Shown here: positions 16,294 through 24,485 of the stretch, piece after piece
Position numbering within the stretch: the stretch's first letter is position 1
Layout of the letters: each line of letters starts with the position of its first letter
Origin: Novosphingobium ginsenosidimutans
GTDB taxonomy: Bacteria; Pseudomonadota; Alphaproteobacteria; Sphingomonadales; Sphingomonadaceae
Reading direction: 5' to 3'
DNA: 64,000 bases
NCBI RefSeq assembly: GCF_007954425.1
Contig: NZ_CP042345.1
Location: forward strand, 2,540,001 to 2,604,000
Program-made: the position numbers and the translations under genes
The notes under the pieces: generated by a model
The model's database searches: none
What the model was told of the DNA's origin: nothing
What the model saw: the letters and a program-made list of their open reading frames with translations, nothing else

Positions 16294-17316
16294 TCAGCCC
16301 GGCTCCGCCTCGGAGCCGGCCGCCGTGCTCAGCAGGCCGCGGAAAGCGCTGGTGGCGGGGGCACCTTCGTGGACCACAGCATAGACCTCGCGCACGATCG
16401 GCAGCTCAATCCCGCGCGCACAGGCCATTTCCCAGACGGGACCCACGCTCTTCACGCCCTCGGCCACCTGGCTCATACTGGCGAGAACCTGCTCGATCGT
16501 TTTGCCCGAGCCGAGTTCAAGCCCCACGGTCCGATTGCGGCTCTGCGGGCTGGTGCAGGTGGCAAGGAGGTCACCCATACCGGCGAGGCCCATCAGTGTC
16601 TCGGCCCGTGCGCCTAGCGCGACACCGAGCCGCATCATCTCGGCCTGGCTACGGGTCAGCAGCGCAGAGCGGGTATTTACACCTGCGCCCAGCGCGTCGC
16701 CCATGCCTGTCGCGATAGCGAAGATGTTCTTGAGCGCGCCGCCCAGCTCAGCGCCGACCGGGTCGTCGTTGGTGTAAACGCGGAACAGGCCGGTGCGGAA
16801 CAGGTCCTGCAATTCGCGCACGATCACGTCGTCGTCCATGGCCAGAACGGCGGCGGCGGCCAGGCCTGACATGATTTCCTTGGCCAGGTTCGGACCGGTC
16901 AGCACTCCAAGCGGGTGGCCGGGCAGTTCCTCACCGATCACTTCAGTCATGCGTTTGCCGGTCGATAGCTCGAAGCCTTTAGCCAGGCTGATGATCGGCA
17001 CCCAGGGGCGGATGAAAGGGCGGATCGCCGCTGCCGTGGCGCGGGTAACCTGCGAGGGTACGCCAAACACGATGACGTCCGCTCCGCCAACCGCCTCGGC
17101 CAGTTCGGTCGTGGCGCGCAGGCTTGCGGTCAGCCGGGCATCGGGCAGGTAGCGGCGGTTGGTGTGATCGCAGTTGATTTCCGCCACCGTATCCTCGCTC
17201 CGGGCCCAGAGCGTGGTTGGGGCATTGCGCGCGACCAGCGAAGCAACGGTCGTACCCCACGAGCCGCCCCCCAGCAGCCCGACTTTAAGTTCCCGCGCCA
17301 GGACCCTTTTTGCCAC
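16294..17316 (-). CDS. gpsA: NAD(P)H-dependent glycerol-3-phosphate dehydrogenase
   Basis: A 340-residue enzyme reducing DHAP to sn-glycerol-3-phosphate for phospholipid synthesis. The N-terminal Rossmann motif is LLGGGSWGTTVASLVA. DVIVFGVPSQVTR, the catalytic region GPNLAKEIMSGL, GGALKNIFAIATGMGDALGAGVNTRSALLTR and the C-terminal GLAGMGDLLATCTSPQSRNR follow. All match the family and the length is normal. The start is GTG 17316, preceded by GAGAGGGG. It heads the gpsA-plsB operon and diverges from the phosphatase gene with 97 bases between them. Confidence 0.95.
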   Translation of the reverse strand: MAKRVLARELKVGLLGGGSWGTTVASLVARNAPTTLWARSEDTVAEINCDHTNRRYLPDARLTASLRATTELAEAVGGADVIVFGVPSQVTRATAAAIRPFIRPWVPIISLAKGFELSTGKRMTEVIGEELPGHPLGVLTGPNLAKEIMSGLAAAAVLAMDDDVIVRELQDLFRTGLFRVYTNDDPVGAELGGALKNIFAIATGMGDALGAGVNTRSALLTRSQAEMMRLGVALGARAETLMGLAGMGDLLATCTSPQSRNRTVGLELGSGKTIEQVLASMSQVAEGVKSVGPVWEMACARGIELPIVREVYAVVHEGAPATSAFRGLLSTAAGSEAEPG

Positions 17317-17413
17317 TTAGCCCCTCTCATCGTTCTTTTTTGCCAGCTTGATGCAGGATTGGCCTTTGCGCAAGCGGCTTGCCTCGGTTGACGCTTGCTG
17401 CCAAGCGCGAAGC

Positions 17414-18193
17414 ATGACCCAGGCTCGCATCCTCCCGCTCGAAGGCATCAACAACTTTCGCGATTATGGAGGTTATGAAGGCCTAGACGGACGCAAGGTG
17501 CGCACCGGGCTGCTATGGCGTTCTGCCCAGCATGGCGATGCAAGCGATGTCGACCTGGCAGCTGTCAGTAGTCTGGGGATCGCCCATGTGATTGACCTGC
17601 GCGGACCAAGCGAGCGCGAGATGAAGCCATGCCGTCGGCATGATGACTTTGCCGGCCAGGTCTGGACCTATCCAGAGGAGACGGCCGGCCTTGCGCTTCA
17701 CACCGAAGCTGCCGATGGCGTGCTGACGGCCGCCGAAGCCCGCGCCGCCATGGTCAGACTCTATGAGGGGATCGCCTTTCGCGAAAACCTGACGCCGATG
17801 CTGCGGCTCTATTTCGAACTGCTGCTGCGCGCCGAAGGGCCGAGTCTGGTCCACTGCGTCGCCGGCAAGGATCGCACCGGTTGGGCGGTTGCGATGGCCC
17901 AGCACGCGCTCGGCGTTCCGCGTGAGGCGATCATCGCCGATTACATGCTGACCAATGACGCCAGCCGGTTGGAAGAGCGGATTGCCGCTGAAGCGTTCAA
18001 GGATCTACCGCGTTACGCGTCGATGGATGCCGAAACGGTCCGCGCGCTGTGGGGTGTGGAGGAAGACTATATCGCGACTGCGCTCAAGGTAACCGAGCAT
18101 CGCCACGGCGATCTCGACACCTATCTCGAGCAGGTCCTGGGCATAGATGCCGCCAAGCGCGAGGCGCTGCGGGCGCATTACCTCGAAGGCTAA
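17414..18193 (+). CDS. Tyrosine-protein phosphatase, Tyr_phosphatase3 type
   Basis: A 259-residue protein with the dual-specificity-like P-loop HCVAGKDRTG (C148 nucleophile, R154). It begins EGINNFRDYGGYEGLDGRKVRTGLLWRSAQ, typical of the bacterial lipid/tyrosine phosphatase group that includes mycobacterial PtpB. No signal peptide is present, so it should be cytosolic. The K in CxxGKDR suggests phosphoinositide-like or dual substrates as well as phosphotyrosine (family knowledge). It might counteract the XrtA-locus tyrosine autokinase encoded at 28099, but it is not in that operon. ATG 17414 begins the conserved domain. It overlaps the next convergent gene by four bases. Confidence 0.85.
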   Translation: MTQARILPLEGINNFRDYGGYEGLDGRKVRTGLLWRSAQHGDASDVDLAAVSSLGIAHVIDLRGPSEREMKPCRRHDDFAGQVWTYPEETAGLALHTEAADGVLTAAEARAAMVRLYEGIAFRENLTPMLRLYFELLLRAEGPSLVHCVAGKDRTGWAVAMAQHALGVPREAIIADYMLTNDASRLEERIAAEAFKDLPRYASMDAETVRALWGVEEDYIATALKVTEHRHGDLDTYLEQVLGIDAAKREALRAHYLEG

Positions 18194-19062
18194 AGGAAAG
18201 CCCGGACTTCAGCCATGAACCGGTCGAACTGGTCATGGTGCAGCCAGTGGCCGGCGTTTTCGAACTCGATCACCTTGGGATCGTTGTTGAACGCCTCTAG
18301 CCGCCCGTCCTTCTCAGGGTTCGAAGCCCATGAATTGGCGCCGTAGAGCAGCAGCATCGGGCAGGTGATCGCCCCCCAAAGCTCTTCGGTACGGAATTCC
18401 GGCACATCCTCGAACGGCCAGACATTGAGATAGGGGTCGAATTTCCAGCTCCAGGTGCCGTCCTCGTTGCGACTAGCGCCGTGGATCGTCAGGTGGCGGG
18501 CCTGCTCGTCGGTCAGGAAGGAGTTTTCCTCCTTCATGCGGGCATAGGCCGCTTCGATGCTGGGATAGCGGCGCGGAATCCGCCCAGCTGCGGCGCGGCG
18601 CTTCTCGATCCATTCCCGGAAGCGGTTGGCGTAACCGGCCGCTTCGCGCTCGGCGCGGGTCTTGGGGGACAGGCCCAGCCCTTCGATATTGACGAAGCGG
18701 CGGACTTTCTCCGGATAAAGCCCGGTGAAGTGCGAGGCGATATTGCCGCCCAGCGAATGGGCCACGATCGTCACTTCATCATGGCCCAGGGTATGGACCA
18801 GCTGGGCAAAGTCATAGACGAAGGCGTTCATCTCGTAATTGCCGTCAGGCGCCCAGGCACTGTCGCCATGGCCGCGCAGGTCCGGGGCAATCACATGCCA
18901 GTCTTTGGCCAGCTCCTCCGCCACCCAGTCCCACGAACGGCAGTGGTCGCGCCCGCCGTGCTGCAGGATCAGTGGCGGAGCCTCCGGATTGCCCCAATCG
19001 ACATAGTGGAGCCGCAGGCGCTGCGAGATGAAGCTGTTGGAAGTGGGGCCGTGGATCGTCAT
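18190..19062 (-). CDS. Alpha/beta fold hydrolase
   Basis: A 290-residue serine hydrolase. The nucleophile elbow is AHSLGG. The oxyanion region is LQHGGRDHCRSWDWV, with the usual APDLRGHGDS strand, and the catalytic histidine is probably in FENAGHWLHHDQ. The layout resembles the epoxide hydrolase/haloalkane dehalogenase-like superfamily, but the nucleophile is serine, so an esterase or lactonase is more likely. The substrate is unknown. I placed the start at ATG 19062 rather than the upstream ATG at 19086, because recognisable sequence starts there. Confidence 0.75.
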   Translation of the reverse strand: MTIHGPTSNSFISQRLRLHYVDWGNPEAPPLILQHGGRDHCRSWDWVAEELAKDWHVIAPDLRGHGDSAWAPDGNYEMNAFVYDFAQLVHTLGHDEVTIVAHSLGGNIASHFTGLYPEKVRRFVNIEGLGLSPKTRAEREAAGYANRFREWIEKRRAAAGRIPRRYPSIEAAYARMKEENSFLTDEQARHLTIHGASRNEDGTWSWKFDPYLNVWPFEDVPEFRTEELWGAITCPMLLLYGANSWASNPEKDGRLEAFNNDPKVIEFENAGHWLHHDQFDRFMAEVRAFL

Positions 19063-19181
19063 GGACCAAGCCTTTGCTCGCTTCATCGCGGGCCGTCAAT
19101 CTGTGGGGAAAGCCCCGCCAGCGGGTTTGCGCAGCGGGCATGCGCTCCCTAGATGGGGCCAAAGATCAACAGGGAACTGTC

Positions 19182-20129
19182 ATGGCCACCCATACCACCA
19201 AGATGCTGATAATCGGTTCCGGCCCCGCCGGGCTTTCGGCGGCGATCTATGGCGCGCGCGCCGGGATGCAGCCGATTGTGGTCCAGGGGCTGCAACCGGG
19301 CGGCCAGCTGACCATTACCACCGACGTCGAGAATTACCCTGGATTCCGCGATGTGATCCAGGGCCCTTGGCTGATGCAGGAAATGCAGGCCCAGGCCGAA
19401 CACGTCGGCACGCGCATGCTGTGGGACACAATCGTTTCGGTCGACATGTCGGGCTCGCCGTTCCGGGCGATCGGCGACGGCGGGGACATCTACGAAGGCG
19501 ATACGCTGGTGATTGCGACGGGGGCCCAGGCCAAGTGGCTTGGCGCATCGGGCGAGCAGGAATTCTCGGGCAAGGGCGTTTCGGCCTGCGCCACCTGCGA
19601 CGGGTTCTTCTATCGCGGCAAGAAGGTCGTGGTGATCGGCGGCGGCAACACCGCTGTCGAGGAAGCACTCTACCTCACCAACCACTCGCAGGACGTAACC
19701 CTGATCCACCGCCGGGATTCGCTGCGAGCCGAAAAGATCCTGCAGGATCGGCTGTTCGCCCATCCCAACATCAAGGTGCTGTGGAACAAGGCGGTTGAGC
19801 GCTTCGTGGGTGAGGGCGGTCTGACCGGGGTCGAGCTCAAGGACACCGTAACCGGCGAAACCATGGTCGAACCGGCCGACGGTGCTTTCGTCGCGATCGG
19901 CCATGCGCCGGCGACTGAGCTCTTCAGGGGCAAGTTGGAGCTCGACAGCAGCGGCTACATCATCGTCGAACCGGGAACCCCCAAGACCGCCATTCCCGGC
20001 GTGTTCGCCTGCGGCGATGTGATGGACCATACCTATCGCCAAGCCGTGACTGCGGCTGGGACGGGCTGCATGGCCGCGCTTGATGCCGAACGGTACCTCG
20101 CGACGAAGGAATTCGCCGCGCGCGGCTAA
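19182..20129 (+). CDS. trxB: Thioredoxin-disulfide reductase
   Basis: A 315-residue low-molecular-weight flavoprotein that reduces thioredoxin with NADPH. The FAD motif is IIGSGPAGLSAAIYGARAG. The redox cysteines are C136 and C139 in CATCDG. The NADPH motif is VIGGGNTAVEEALYL with HRRDSLRA after it. The C-terminal FAD motif is GVFACGDVMDHTYRQAVTAAGTGCMAALDAERYL. All are standard. ATG 19182 has AGGGA upstream. A possible promoter TTGCGC-N17-TAGATG lies about 30-60 bases upstream, but both boxes are weak. It converges on the XrtA hydrolase gene with a four-base overlap. Confidence 0.95.
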   Translation: MATHTTKMLIIGSGPAGLSAAIYGARAGMQPIVVQGLQPGGQLTITTDVENYPGFRDVIQGPWLMQEMQAQAEHVGTRMLWDTIVSVDMSGSPFRAIGDGGDIYEGDTLVIATGAQAKWLGASGEQEFSGKGVSACATCDGFFYRGKKVVVIGGGNTAVEEALYLTNHSQDVTLIHRRDSLRAEKILQDRLFAHPNIKVLWNKAVERFVGEGGLTGVELKDTVTGETMVEPADGAFVAIGHAPATELFRGKLELDSSGYIIVEPGTPKTAIPGVFACGDVMDHTYRQAVTAAGTGCMAALDAERYLATKEFAARG

Positions 20130-20941
20130 TTGAAGCTGCGCAGCATGGCGAGGATCTGGCCAAGGAGCCAGAGCCGGGCCTGCGGTTCAATGAAGCTGTG
20201 GCTTGCGCCCGGACACATGTGCAGGTGCGGATCAGCCTTGTCCCAGTTCGCCAGGAAGGCCTGAGCGGTGCGGTCATTCTCAGCCAGCAGGATGGTGACC
20301 GGCCCAGTGAAGCGGGCAAGACCATCGGCCAACTGCTTGGCCAAGGGGGTGGGCGCGCCATCGCTTTTGGCCGCTTCGGTTAGGGATGACGCCATCTTGC
20401 TCAGTTCAACCTGGCCCGTTAGCAGCCGCCAGATGGCGCGGGGATCGGTTAGTCGCCTGAGGTAGTGACGGCGCAGAACTGATGGCGGCATAGTCTGCTG
20501 CGCAGGCGCTTTCGCGACTTCCGGCGCGGCTCCCGGCTCCGGCTCGAAAGTCCATGGATTGGCAAGAGCCAGGGCATCAAGCCCCGCACCGCCCGCCAGC
20601 ATTAGCGCGCTGGCAGCGTCACAATTTCCGAAAGCAACGATCCGCTCAAGCGTCGGCACCTGGGCGCGGAAAGCTGCAACTGCGGCCGCAATATCGGCAG
20701 CGGAGCGCGCAAATCCAGCATTGTCGCCTGCACTGTCACCGACGCCGCGGCGATCAAAGCGGAAAGTCGGGAATCCGGCGGTGGCCACCTTCTCGGCAAT
20801 TTGGGCCTGGCTGCCCCAAGGACCGGCGCGCAACTCGTTGCCGCCGGTCACAATCAGCAGGCCGGTGCGGCCCGCAGCAAGGTCTAGCGTGCCGACCATC
20901 TCGCTGCCATCGCAAGCAAATGCCACGGGGCGCCGCGTCAT
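20126..20941 (-). CDS. Exosortase A system-associated hydrolase 1 (alpha/beta hydrolase with cysteine at the nucleophile position)
   Basis: A 271-residue alpha/beta hydrolase that I match to the 'hydrolase 1, exosortase A system-associated' family. It opens with RRPVAFACDGSEMVGTLDLA. The strand motif RFDRRGVGDSAG is canonical. The nucleophile elbow, however, reads FGNCDAAS (G105-N-C107-D-A), so cysteine replaces serine. An acid (LLAENDRTAQAF) and a histidine (GASHSFIEPQ) are in place. A Cys-His-Asp triad suggests thioester or acyl-transfer chemistry, fitting the acyl carrier protein two genes upstream. It is the last gene of the leftward XrtA arm and overlaps hydrolase 2 by four bases. Confidence 0.88.
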   Translation of the reverse strand: MTRRPVAFACDGSEMVGTLDLAAGRTGLLIVTGGNELRAGPWGSQAQIAEKVATAGFPTFRFDRRGVGDSAGDNAGFARSAADIAAAVAAFRAQVPTLERIVAFGNCDAASALMLAGGAGLDALALANPWTFEPEPGAAPEVAKAPAQQTMPPSVLRRHYLRRLTDPRAIWRLLTGQVELSKMASSLTEAAKSDGAPTPLAKQLADGLARFTGPVTILLAENDRTAQAFLANWDKADPHLHMCPGASHSFIEPQARLWLLGQILAMLRSFN

Positions 20942-21612
20942 CCGCGCATCGCCATCGTCAGGTATGCCGCCAGGCCATCGGCCTGACCCATATCGGCATC
21001 AGGTTCGGCACGCAGCCACAGGGGGCTGCCGCCAAGCAGGTCTTGCTCAATCTCGGCGAGGTCCGGATTTGGCTGCGCTGCCTGCAATTGCTGGACCATT
21101 GCGGCCGCCAGGCGATAGCCTGCCAGTTCGATTCCATGCTCTTGCGCCTCGATCAGCAGACCTTCGCCGTTCTCTTCGCGGCCTGCCTCTCGGCTCGACA
21201 GGACCCGCGCGCGGATCAGGGTGCGCAGCTGGCTGGCACCCTTTACCGGGGCATAGCACCAACCGGGCAGGGCTTGCGGCGCCAACAGTCCACCGCCGCG
21301 GATGGCGAGTACATGGGTTGCGTCAAAGTTGCTGGCGGCGGCTCTGATGGCGGCCGTCCAGTCGGTCAGCGCCAAGGTCTGCAGGTCGACCAGGCTCTCA
21401 TTGGTTCCAGGAAGGTCCGGCAGAACGCTATCGATTCCGGTGCCGGTAAGCCGCCGCATCACATCAACGCACAGTCGCCGCAGCCGATGGCCCTCATCGA
21501 ACAAAGCGGGGATGATGAGCAGCCGCTGCGCCGCGCCGCTATCAAAAGCTAGCGCATACTCGGCGGCGCGCGATCCATCGGGTAGGGGGCAGGGATAGCT
21601 GGTGAGGTTCAC
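20938..21612 (-). CDS. Exosortase A system-associated hydrolase 2 (alpha/beta fold, nucleophile absent)
   Basis: A 224-residue protein I assign to the 'hydrolase 2, exosortase A system-associated' family. It has the alpha/beta hydrolase start (LLIIPALFDEGHRLRRLCVDVMRRL, then DSVLPDLPGTNES), but the elbow after the central strand reads VLAIRGGGLLAP (R105-G-G-G108) with no Ser, Cys or Asp. It may therefore be a non-catalytic partner of hydrolase 1 or use another residue. It overlaps hydrolase 1 and the upstream acyl carrier protein by four bases each, so these three are certainly one translational unit. Confidence 0.85.
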   Translation of the reverse strand: MNLTSYPCPLPDGSRAAEYALAFDSGAAQRLLIIPALFDEGHRLRRLCVDVMRRLTGTGIDSVLPDLPGTNESLVDLQTLALTDWTAAIRAAASNFDATHVLAIRGGGLLAPQALPGWCYAPVKGASQLRTLIRARVLSSREAGREENGEGLLIEAQEHGIELAGYRLAAAMVQQLQAAQPNPDLAEIEQDLLGGSPLWLRAEPDADMGQADGLAAYLTMAMRG

Positions 21613-21872
21613 GCCGCTTCGCGCTTGGCCTCGGCAAAGGCAAGCAGGTTCCCAAAGGTCTCGAGCAGTTCGCCGTCGACCTCGTCATCCTCGATGACGA
21701 TATCGAGACGGTCTTCCATTTCGGTAAGCAGTCCGGCAACCGCCATAGAATCGAGTTCGGGCAGATGGCCAAACAGTCCCGTGTCGGCATCGAAGGCGTC
21801 GGCCTGACCTGCCTTCAGCCCGAGCACGTCGGTCAAGATACGCCGCAGAAGCTGATCGGTATTGCTGCGCAT
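21609..21872 (-). CDS. Acyl carrier protein of the XrtA locus
   Basis: An 87-residue acyl/peptidyl carrier protein. The phosphopantetheine attachment serine is S42 in ELDSMAVAGLL. The rest is the usual acidic four-helix pattern (LLRRILTDVLGL, LLTEMEDRLDIVIEDDEV, LLETFGNLLAFAEAK). I chose ATG 21872, preceded by GGGGGAA, since the open frame upstream to 22082 is overlap with the neighbour. It is not the fatty-acid AcpP, whose motif would be DSLD with a different context. It sits between the GNAT-like gene and hydrolase 2, opposite the AMP-forming ligase that could load it. Confidence 0.9.
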   Translation of the reverse strand: MRSNTDQLLRRILTDVLGLKAGQADAFDADTGLFGHLPELDSMAVAGLLTEMEDRLDIVIEDDEVDGELLETFGNLLAFAEAKREAA

Positions 21873-21912
21873 CGTTCCCCCGTGCCGCGTGGTTTCCTCT
21901 ACGGCCGCGCCT

Positions 21913-22926
21913 CTAGCCATCGGACTGGCCTGCTGCAACCCTGCGCAGTAGCTTGCGGGCGATTGCCGGCCATGTTCCGGGCCATTTGGCGCGAAAGGCC
22001 TCGATCCGGTAGCGCGGGCGGACCAGCTCCATCCAGTCGCGCTTATAGGCATCGTTGCCGGTGCCAAAATCGACAAGATCAACTTTGTCGATATCGATTA
22101 CCCGTTCCAGCAGGGCCGCAGTCAGCGTGGTCCCGGGCGATAACGTCTTGGCGTCTTCCACATGGGCCAGCTTGTGAATGTAGGCGGTTCCGGCCTCGAC
22201 CGTCCAGAATTGTGCGGCGACCGGACGCCCGTCAGCCCGGGCGATGGCAAGACGAAGACGGCCTGCAGCCCCCTCCTGCTCGGCGAAGCGGCGCAGAAAG
22301 CCTGGGCAGCCTTCCTCACCTTTCCAGCTCTGCGCGTAGATCGCTTCGTATGCGTCCCAGCTGTCCGGGTTGAATGCCGTTTCGATGCTTACTTCGACCT
22401 TGTCAGCCTTGCGCTTTAGCGTGGTGCGCAAAGGGCCAGCTCGTTCGGCCAGGTACGCGGCATAGCTGCGACCATTGACCGTAAGCACGTGGTTGACGTC
22501 GCACCGCTCGACAAAAGTGACCCAGCCGGCCTGACGCAAGGCCTCGACCAACATACTTGTCTCGCCATGCTCGTCTGGAAGCGGGGAAAGCACCAGGTGT
22601 GGTGTCTGTCCGGCGAGGTCCTTGGCCAGTTCGGATAGCAGCCATGCCCGATCGGCACCGGGCGTGAATAGCGGCGCTACCCGGAAGGCGTACCAATTGG
22701 CCAGGCAATGGACCTGACGCCCGCGGCGGAGCAGGGGCATGACGGCACGGTGTCGACCATCGCGAACGACAACGATAAGAGGCAGCAAATTGCAGCAGTC
22801 GGAGAGACCCTGCCACCATTCGAGCCGATCAAATGGCGCGCGGGCGGCGGGCGCATGCAGCAGTGCAGCAAGGGCGGCATCACCTTGCACTTCCTTAAGA
22901 TCATCGTGATATTCGACCGAAATCAC
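21913..22926 (-). CDS. GNAT/FemAB-type acyltransferase of the XrtA locus
   Basis: A 337-residue protein of the GNAT superfamily in the CelD/BioF2-like branch. It contains two tandem half-domains. The C-terminal half is the better one: WDAYEAIYAQSWKGEEG, RLRLAIARADGRPVAAQFWTVEAGTAYIHKLAH and the long LSPGTTLTAALLERVIDIDKVDLVDFGTGNDAYKRDWM, which matches the acyl-donor site of this branch. It probably transfers an acyl or aminoacyl group to a sugar or amine. The start is GTG 22926, with GGGGGAT upstream. It heads the leftward arm, 35 bases from the divergent ligase start. A second, different FemAB-like gene lies at 33001. Confidence 0.82.
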   Translation of the reverse strand: MISVEYHDDLKEVQGDAALAALLHAPAARAPFDRLEWWQGLSDCCNLLPLIVVVRDGRHRAVMPLLRRGRQVHCLANWYAFRVAPLFTPGADRAWLLSELAKDLAGQTPHLVLSPLPDEHGETSMLVEALRQAGWVTFVERCDVNHVLTVNGRSYAAYLAERAGPLRTTLKRKADKVEVSIETAFNPDSWDAYEAIYAQSWKGEEGCPGFLRRFAEQEGAAGRLRLAIARADGRPVAAQFWTVEAGTAYIHKLAHVEDAKTLSPGTTLTAALLERVIDIDKVDLVDFGTGNDAYKRDWMELVRPRYRIEAFRAKWPGTWPAIARKLLRRVAAGQSDG

Positions 22927-22961
22927 ACGCCCAATCCCCCACCACCCGGAGCCCCATCCCC

Positions 22962-24485
22962 GTGTCTGCCAGCCTGCCGATCGATCCGAAACCGCTCGAT
23001 CACCTGGCCATGATGGGCGAGGGAGCGGCTCCGGCGCTCGTGCTGCGCGACCGTACCCTTAGTCACAATGACTTAAGGGAAAGTGTCGGACGACTGGCGG
23101 CCTGGTTGACCCAGCAGGTACCGGAACCAGGTGCGCGGATCGCCAGCTGGGCGGCCAAGGGCGAACTGACCTGCCTGTTGCCGCTCGCAGCGGCGCGCGC
23201 CGGGCTGGTGCATGTGCCGATCAATCCGCTGCTCAAGCGTGCGCAGGTCGCCTATATCCTGTCCGATAGCGGATCGCGGCTGCTGGTCGGCACCCCAGCT
23301 CGACTGGCGACACTCGAGGAGGGGGATATTCCCTTACAGTGTATTGTGAAGTCTGAATCAGAAACCATTGTAGAATATGGGAAGTGTTCTGGTTTACCGG
23401 AATCAGAAGCTGATCCTCAAGAGCTTGCGGCGATCCTCTATACCTCTGGCTCAACGGGCCGGCCGAAAGGGGTGATGCTGAGCCACGCGAACATGTGGCT
23501 GGGTGCTGAAAGCGTGGCGTCTTACCTCGCCCTGACGTCGCAGGACGTCACTCTGGCGGTCCTGCCGCTGTCGTTTGACTATGGGCAAAGCCAGCTGCTT
23601 TCGACCTGGTTTGCAGGCGGCTGTGTGGTGCCGCTCGATTACCTGACCCCGCGCGATGTCGTAAAGGCGGTCGAAAAGCATGACGTCACGACGCTGGCGG
23701 CAGTGCCGCCGTTGTGGGTGCAACTTGCGGAACTGGACTGGCCGAAGGAGACATCGGCCCGCCTGAAGCGCCTGACCAATAGCGGCGGCGCGCTGACGGT
23801 TGACCTCGTTCGCCGCCTGCGAGCGCTGTTCCCGCAAGCCCGACTGTTTCCCATGTACGGTTTGACCGAGGCGTTCCGTTCGACCTTCCTCGATCCTAGT
23901 TTGGTTGACAGCCACCCTACATCAATGGGCACGGCTATTCCCCATGCCGAGATACTGGTGATCGGGGATGATGGCGCGGTGACAGATGACGGTGAAGAGG
24001 GCGAGCTGGTCCATTGCGGCCCGTTGGTCGCCCAGGGGTACTGGCAGGACCCAGAGCGGACGGCAGAGCGCTACAAGCCGGCTCCGGCGGCGTCACGCTA
24101 TGGCGGCGTGGCGGTGTGGTCGGGCGACCGGGTTCGCCGTGAAGCGGATGGACTGCTCTACTTCGTCGGGCGGCGTGACGCCATGATCAAGAGCGCGGGC
24201 AACCGCATCAGCCCGCAGGAAATCGAGGACGCTGCGATCAGCACAGGTCTGGTGGCCGAAGCAGTGGCGCTGGGCATTCCTGATGATCGGCTGGGCCATG
24301 CCGTGCATCTGGTCGTCCGGGCTGCTCCCGGCGCTTCAGATGCTATCGAAGAATTGCCTCGCAAACTCATGCAAGAATTGCCCAATTTTATGCAGCCTAA
24401 GCAGATCCATTGGCGCCACGCCCTGCCTATCTCCCCCAACGGCAAGATCGACCGGACCGGGCTCTACGCGGAGCTGACGGCGTGA
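22962..24485 (+). CDS. Acyl-CoA ligase (AMP-forming), exosortase A system-associated
   Basis: A 507-residue adenylate-forming enzyme. The P-loop is YTSGSTGRPKG (160-170). Later motifs are PMYGLTEAFRST (A5), WSGDRVRREADGLLYFVGRRDAMIKSAGNRISPQEIE (A7-A8) and the C-terminal lysine motif SPNGKIDRTGL (A10). It activates a carboxylic acid as acyl-AMP and passes it to CoA or, given the neighbouring carrier protein, to ACP. I match it to the ligase family restricted to XrtA loci. GTG 22962 has CGGAG upstream. An AT-rich patch covers codons 124-152, just before the P-loop. The stop overlaps the decarboxylase start as GTGA. Confidence 0.9.
   Translation: MSASLPIDPKPLDHLAMMGEGAAPALVLRDRTLSHNDLRESVGRLAAWLTQQVPEPGARIASWAAKGELTCLLPLAAARAGLVHVPINPLLKRAQVAYILSDSGSRLLVGTPARLATLEEGDIPLQCIVKSESETIVEYGKCSGLPESEADPQELAAILYTSGSTGRPKGVMLSHANMWLGAESVASYLALTSQDVTLAVLPLSFDYGQSQLLSTWFAGGCVVPLDYLTPRDVVKAVEKHDVTTLAAVPPLWVQLAELDWPKETSARLKRLTNSGGALTVDLVRRLRALFPQARLFPMYGLTEAFRSTFLDPSLVDSHPTSMGTAIPHAEILVIGDDGAVTDDGEEGELVHCGPLVAQGYWQDPERTAERYKPAPAASRYGGVAVWSGDRVRREADGLLYFVGRRDAMIKSAGNRISPQEIEDAAISTGLVAEAVALGIPDDRLGHAVHLVVRAAPGASDAIEELPRKLMQELPNFMQPKQIHWRHALPISPNGKIDRTGLYAELTA

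Noticed and set aside
17388..17416. TTGACG box as promoter of the tyrosine phosphatase
   Set aside because: At a 17-base spacing the -10 box would fall on the start codon and is poor (AGCATG).
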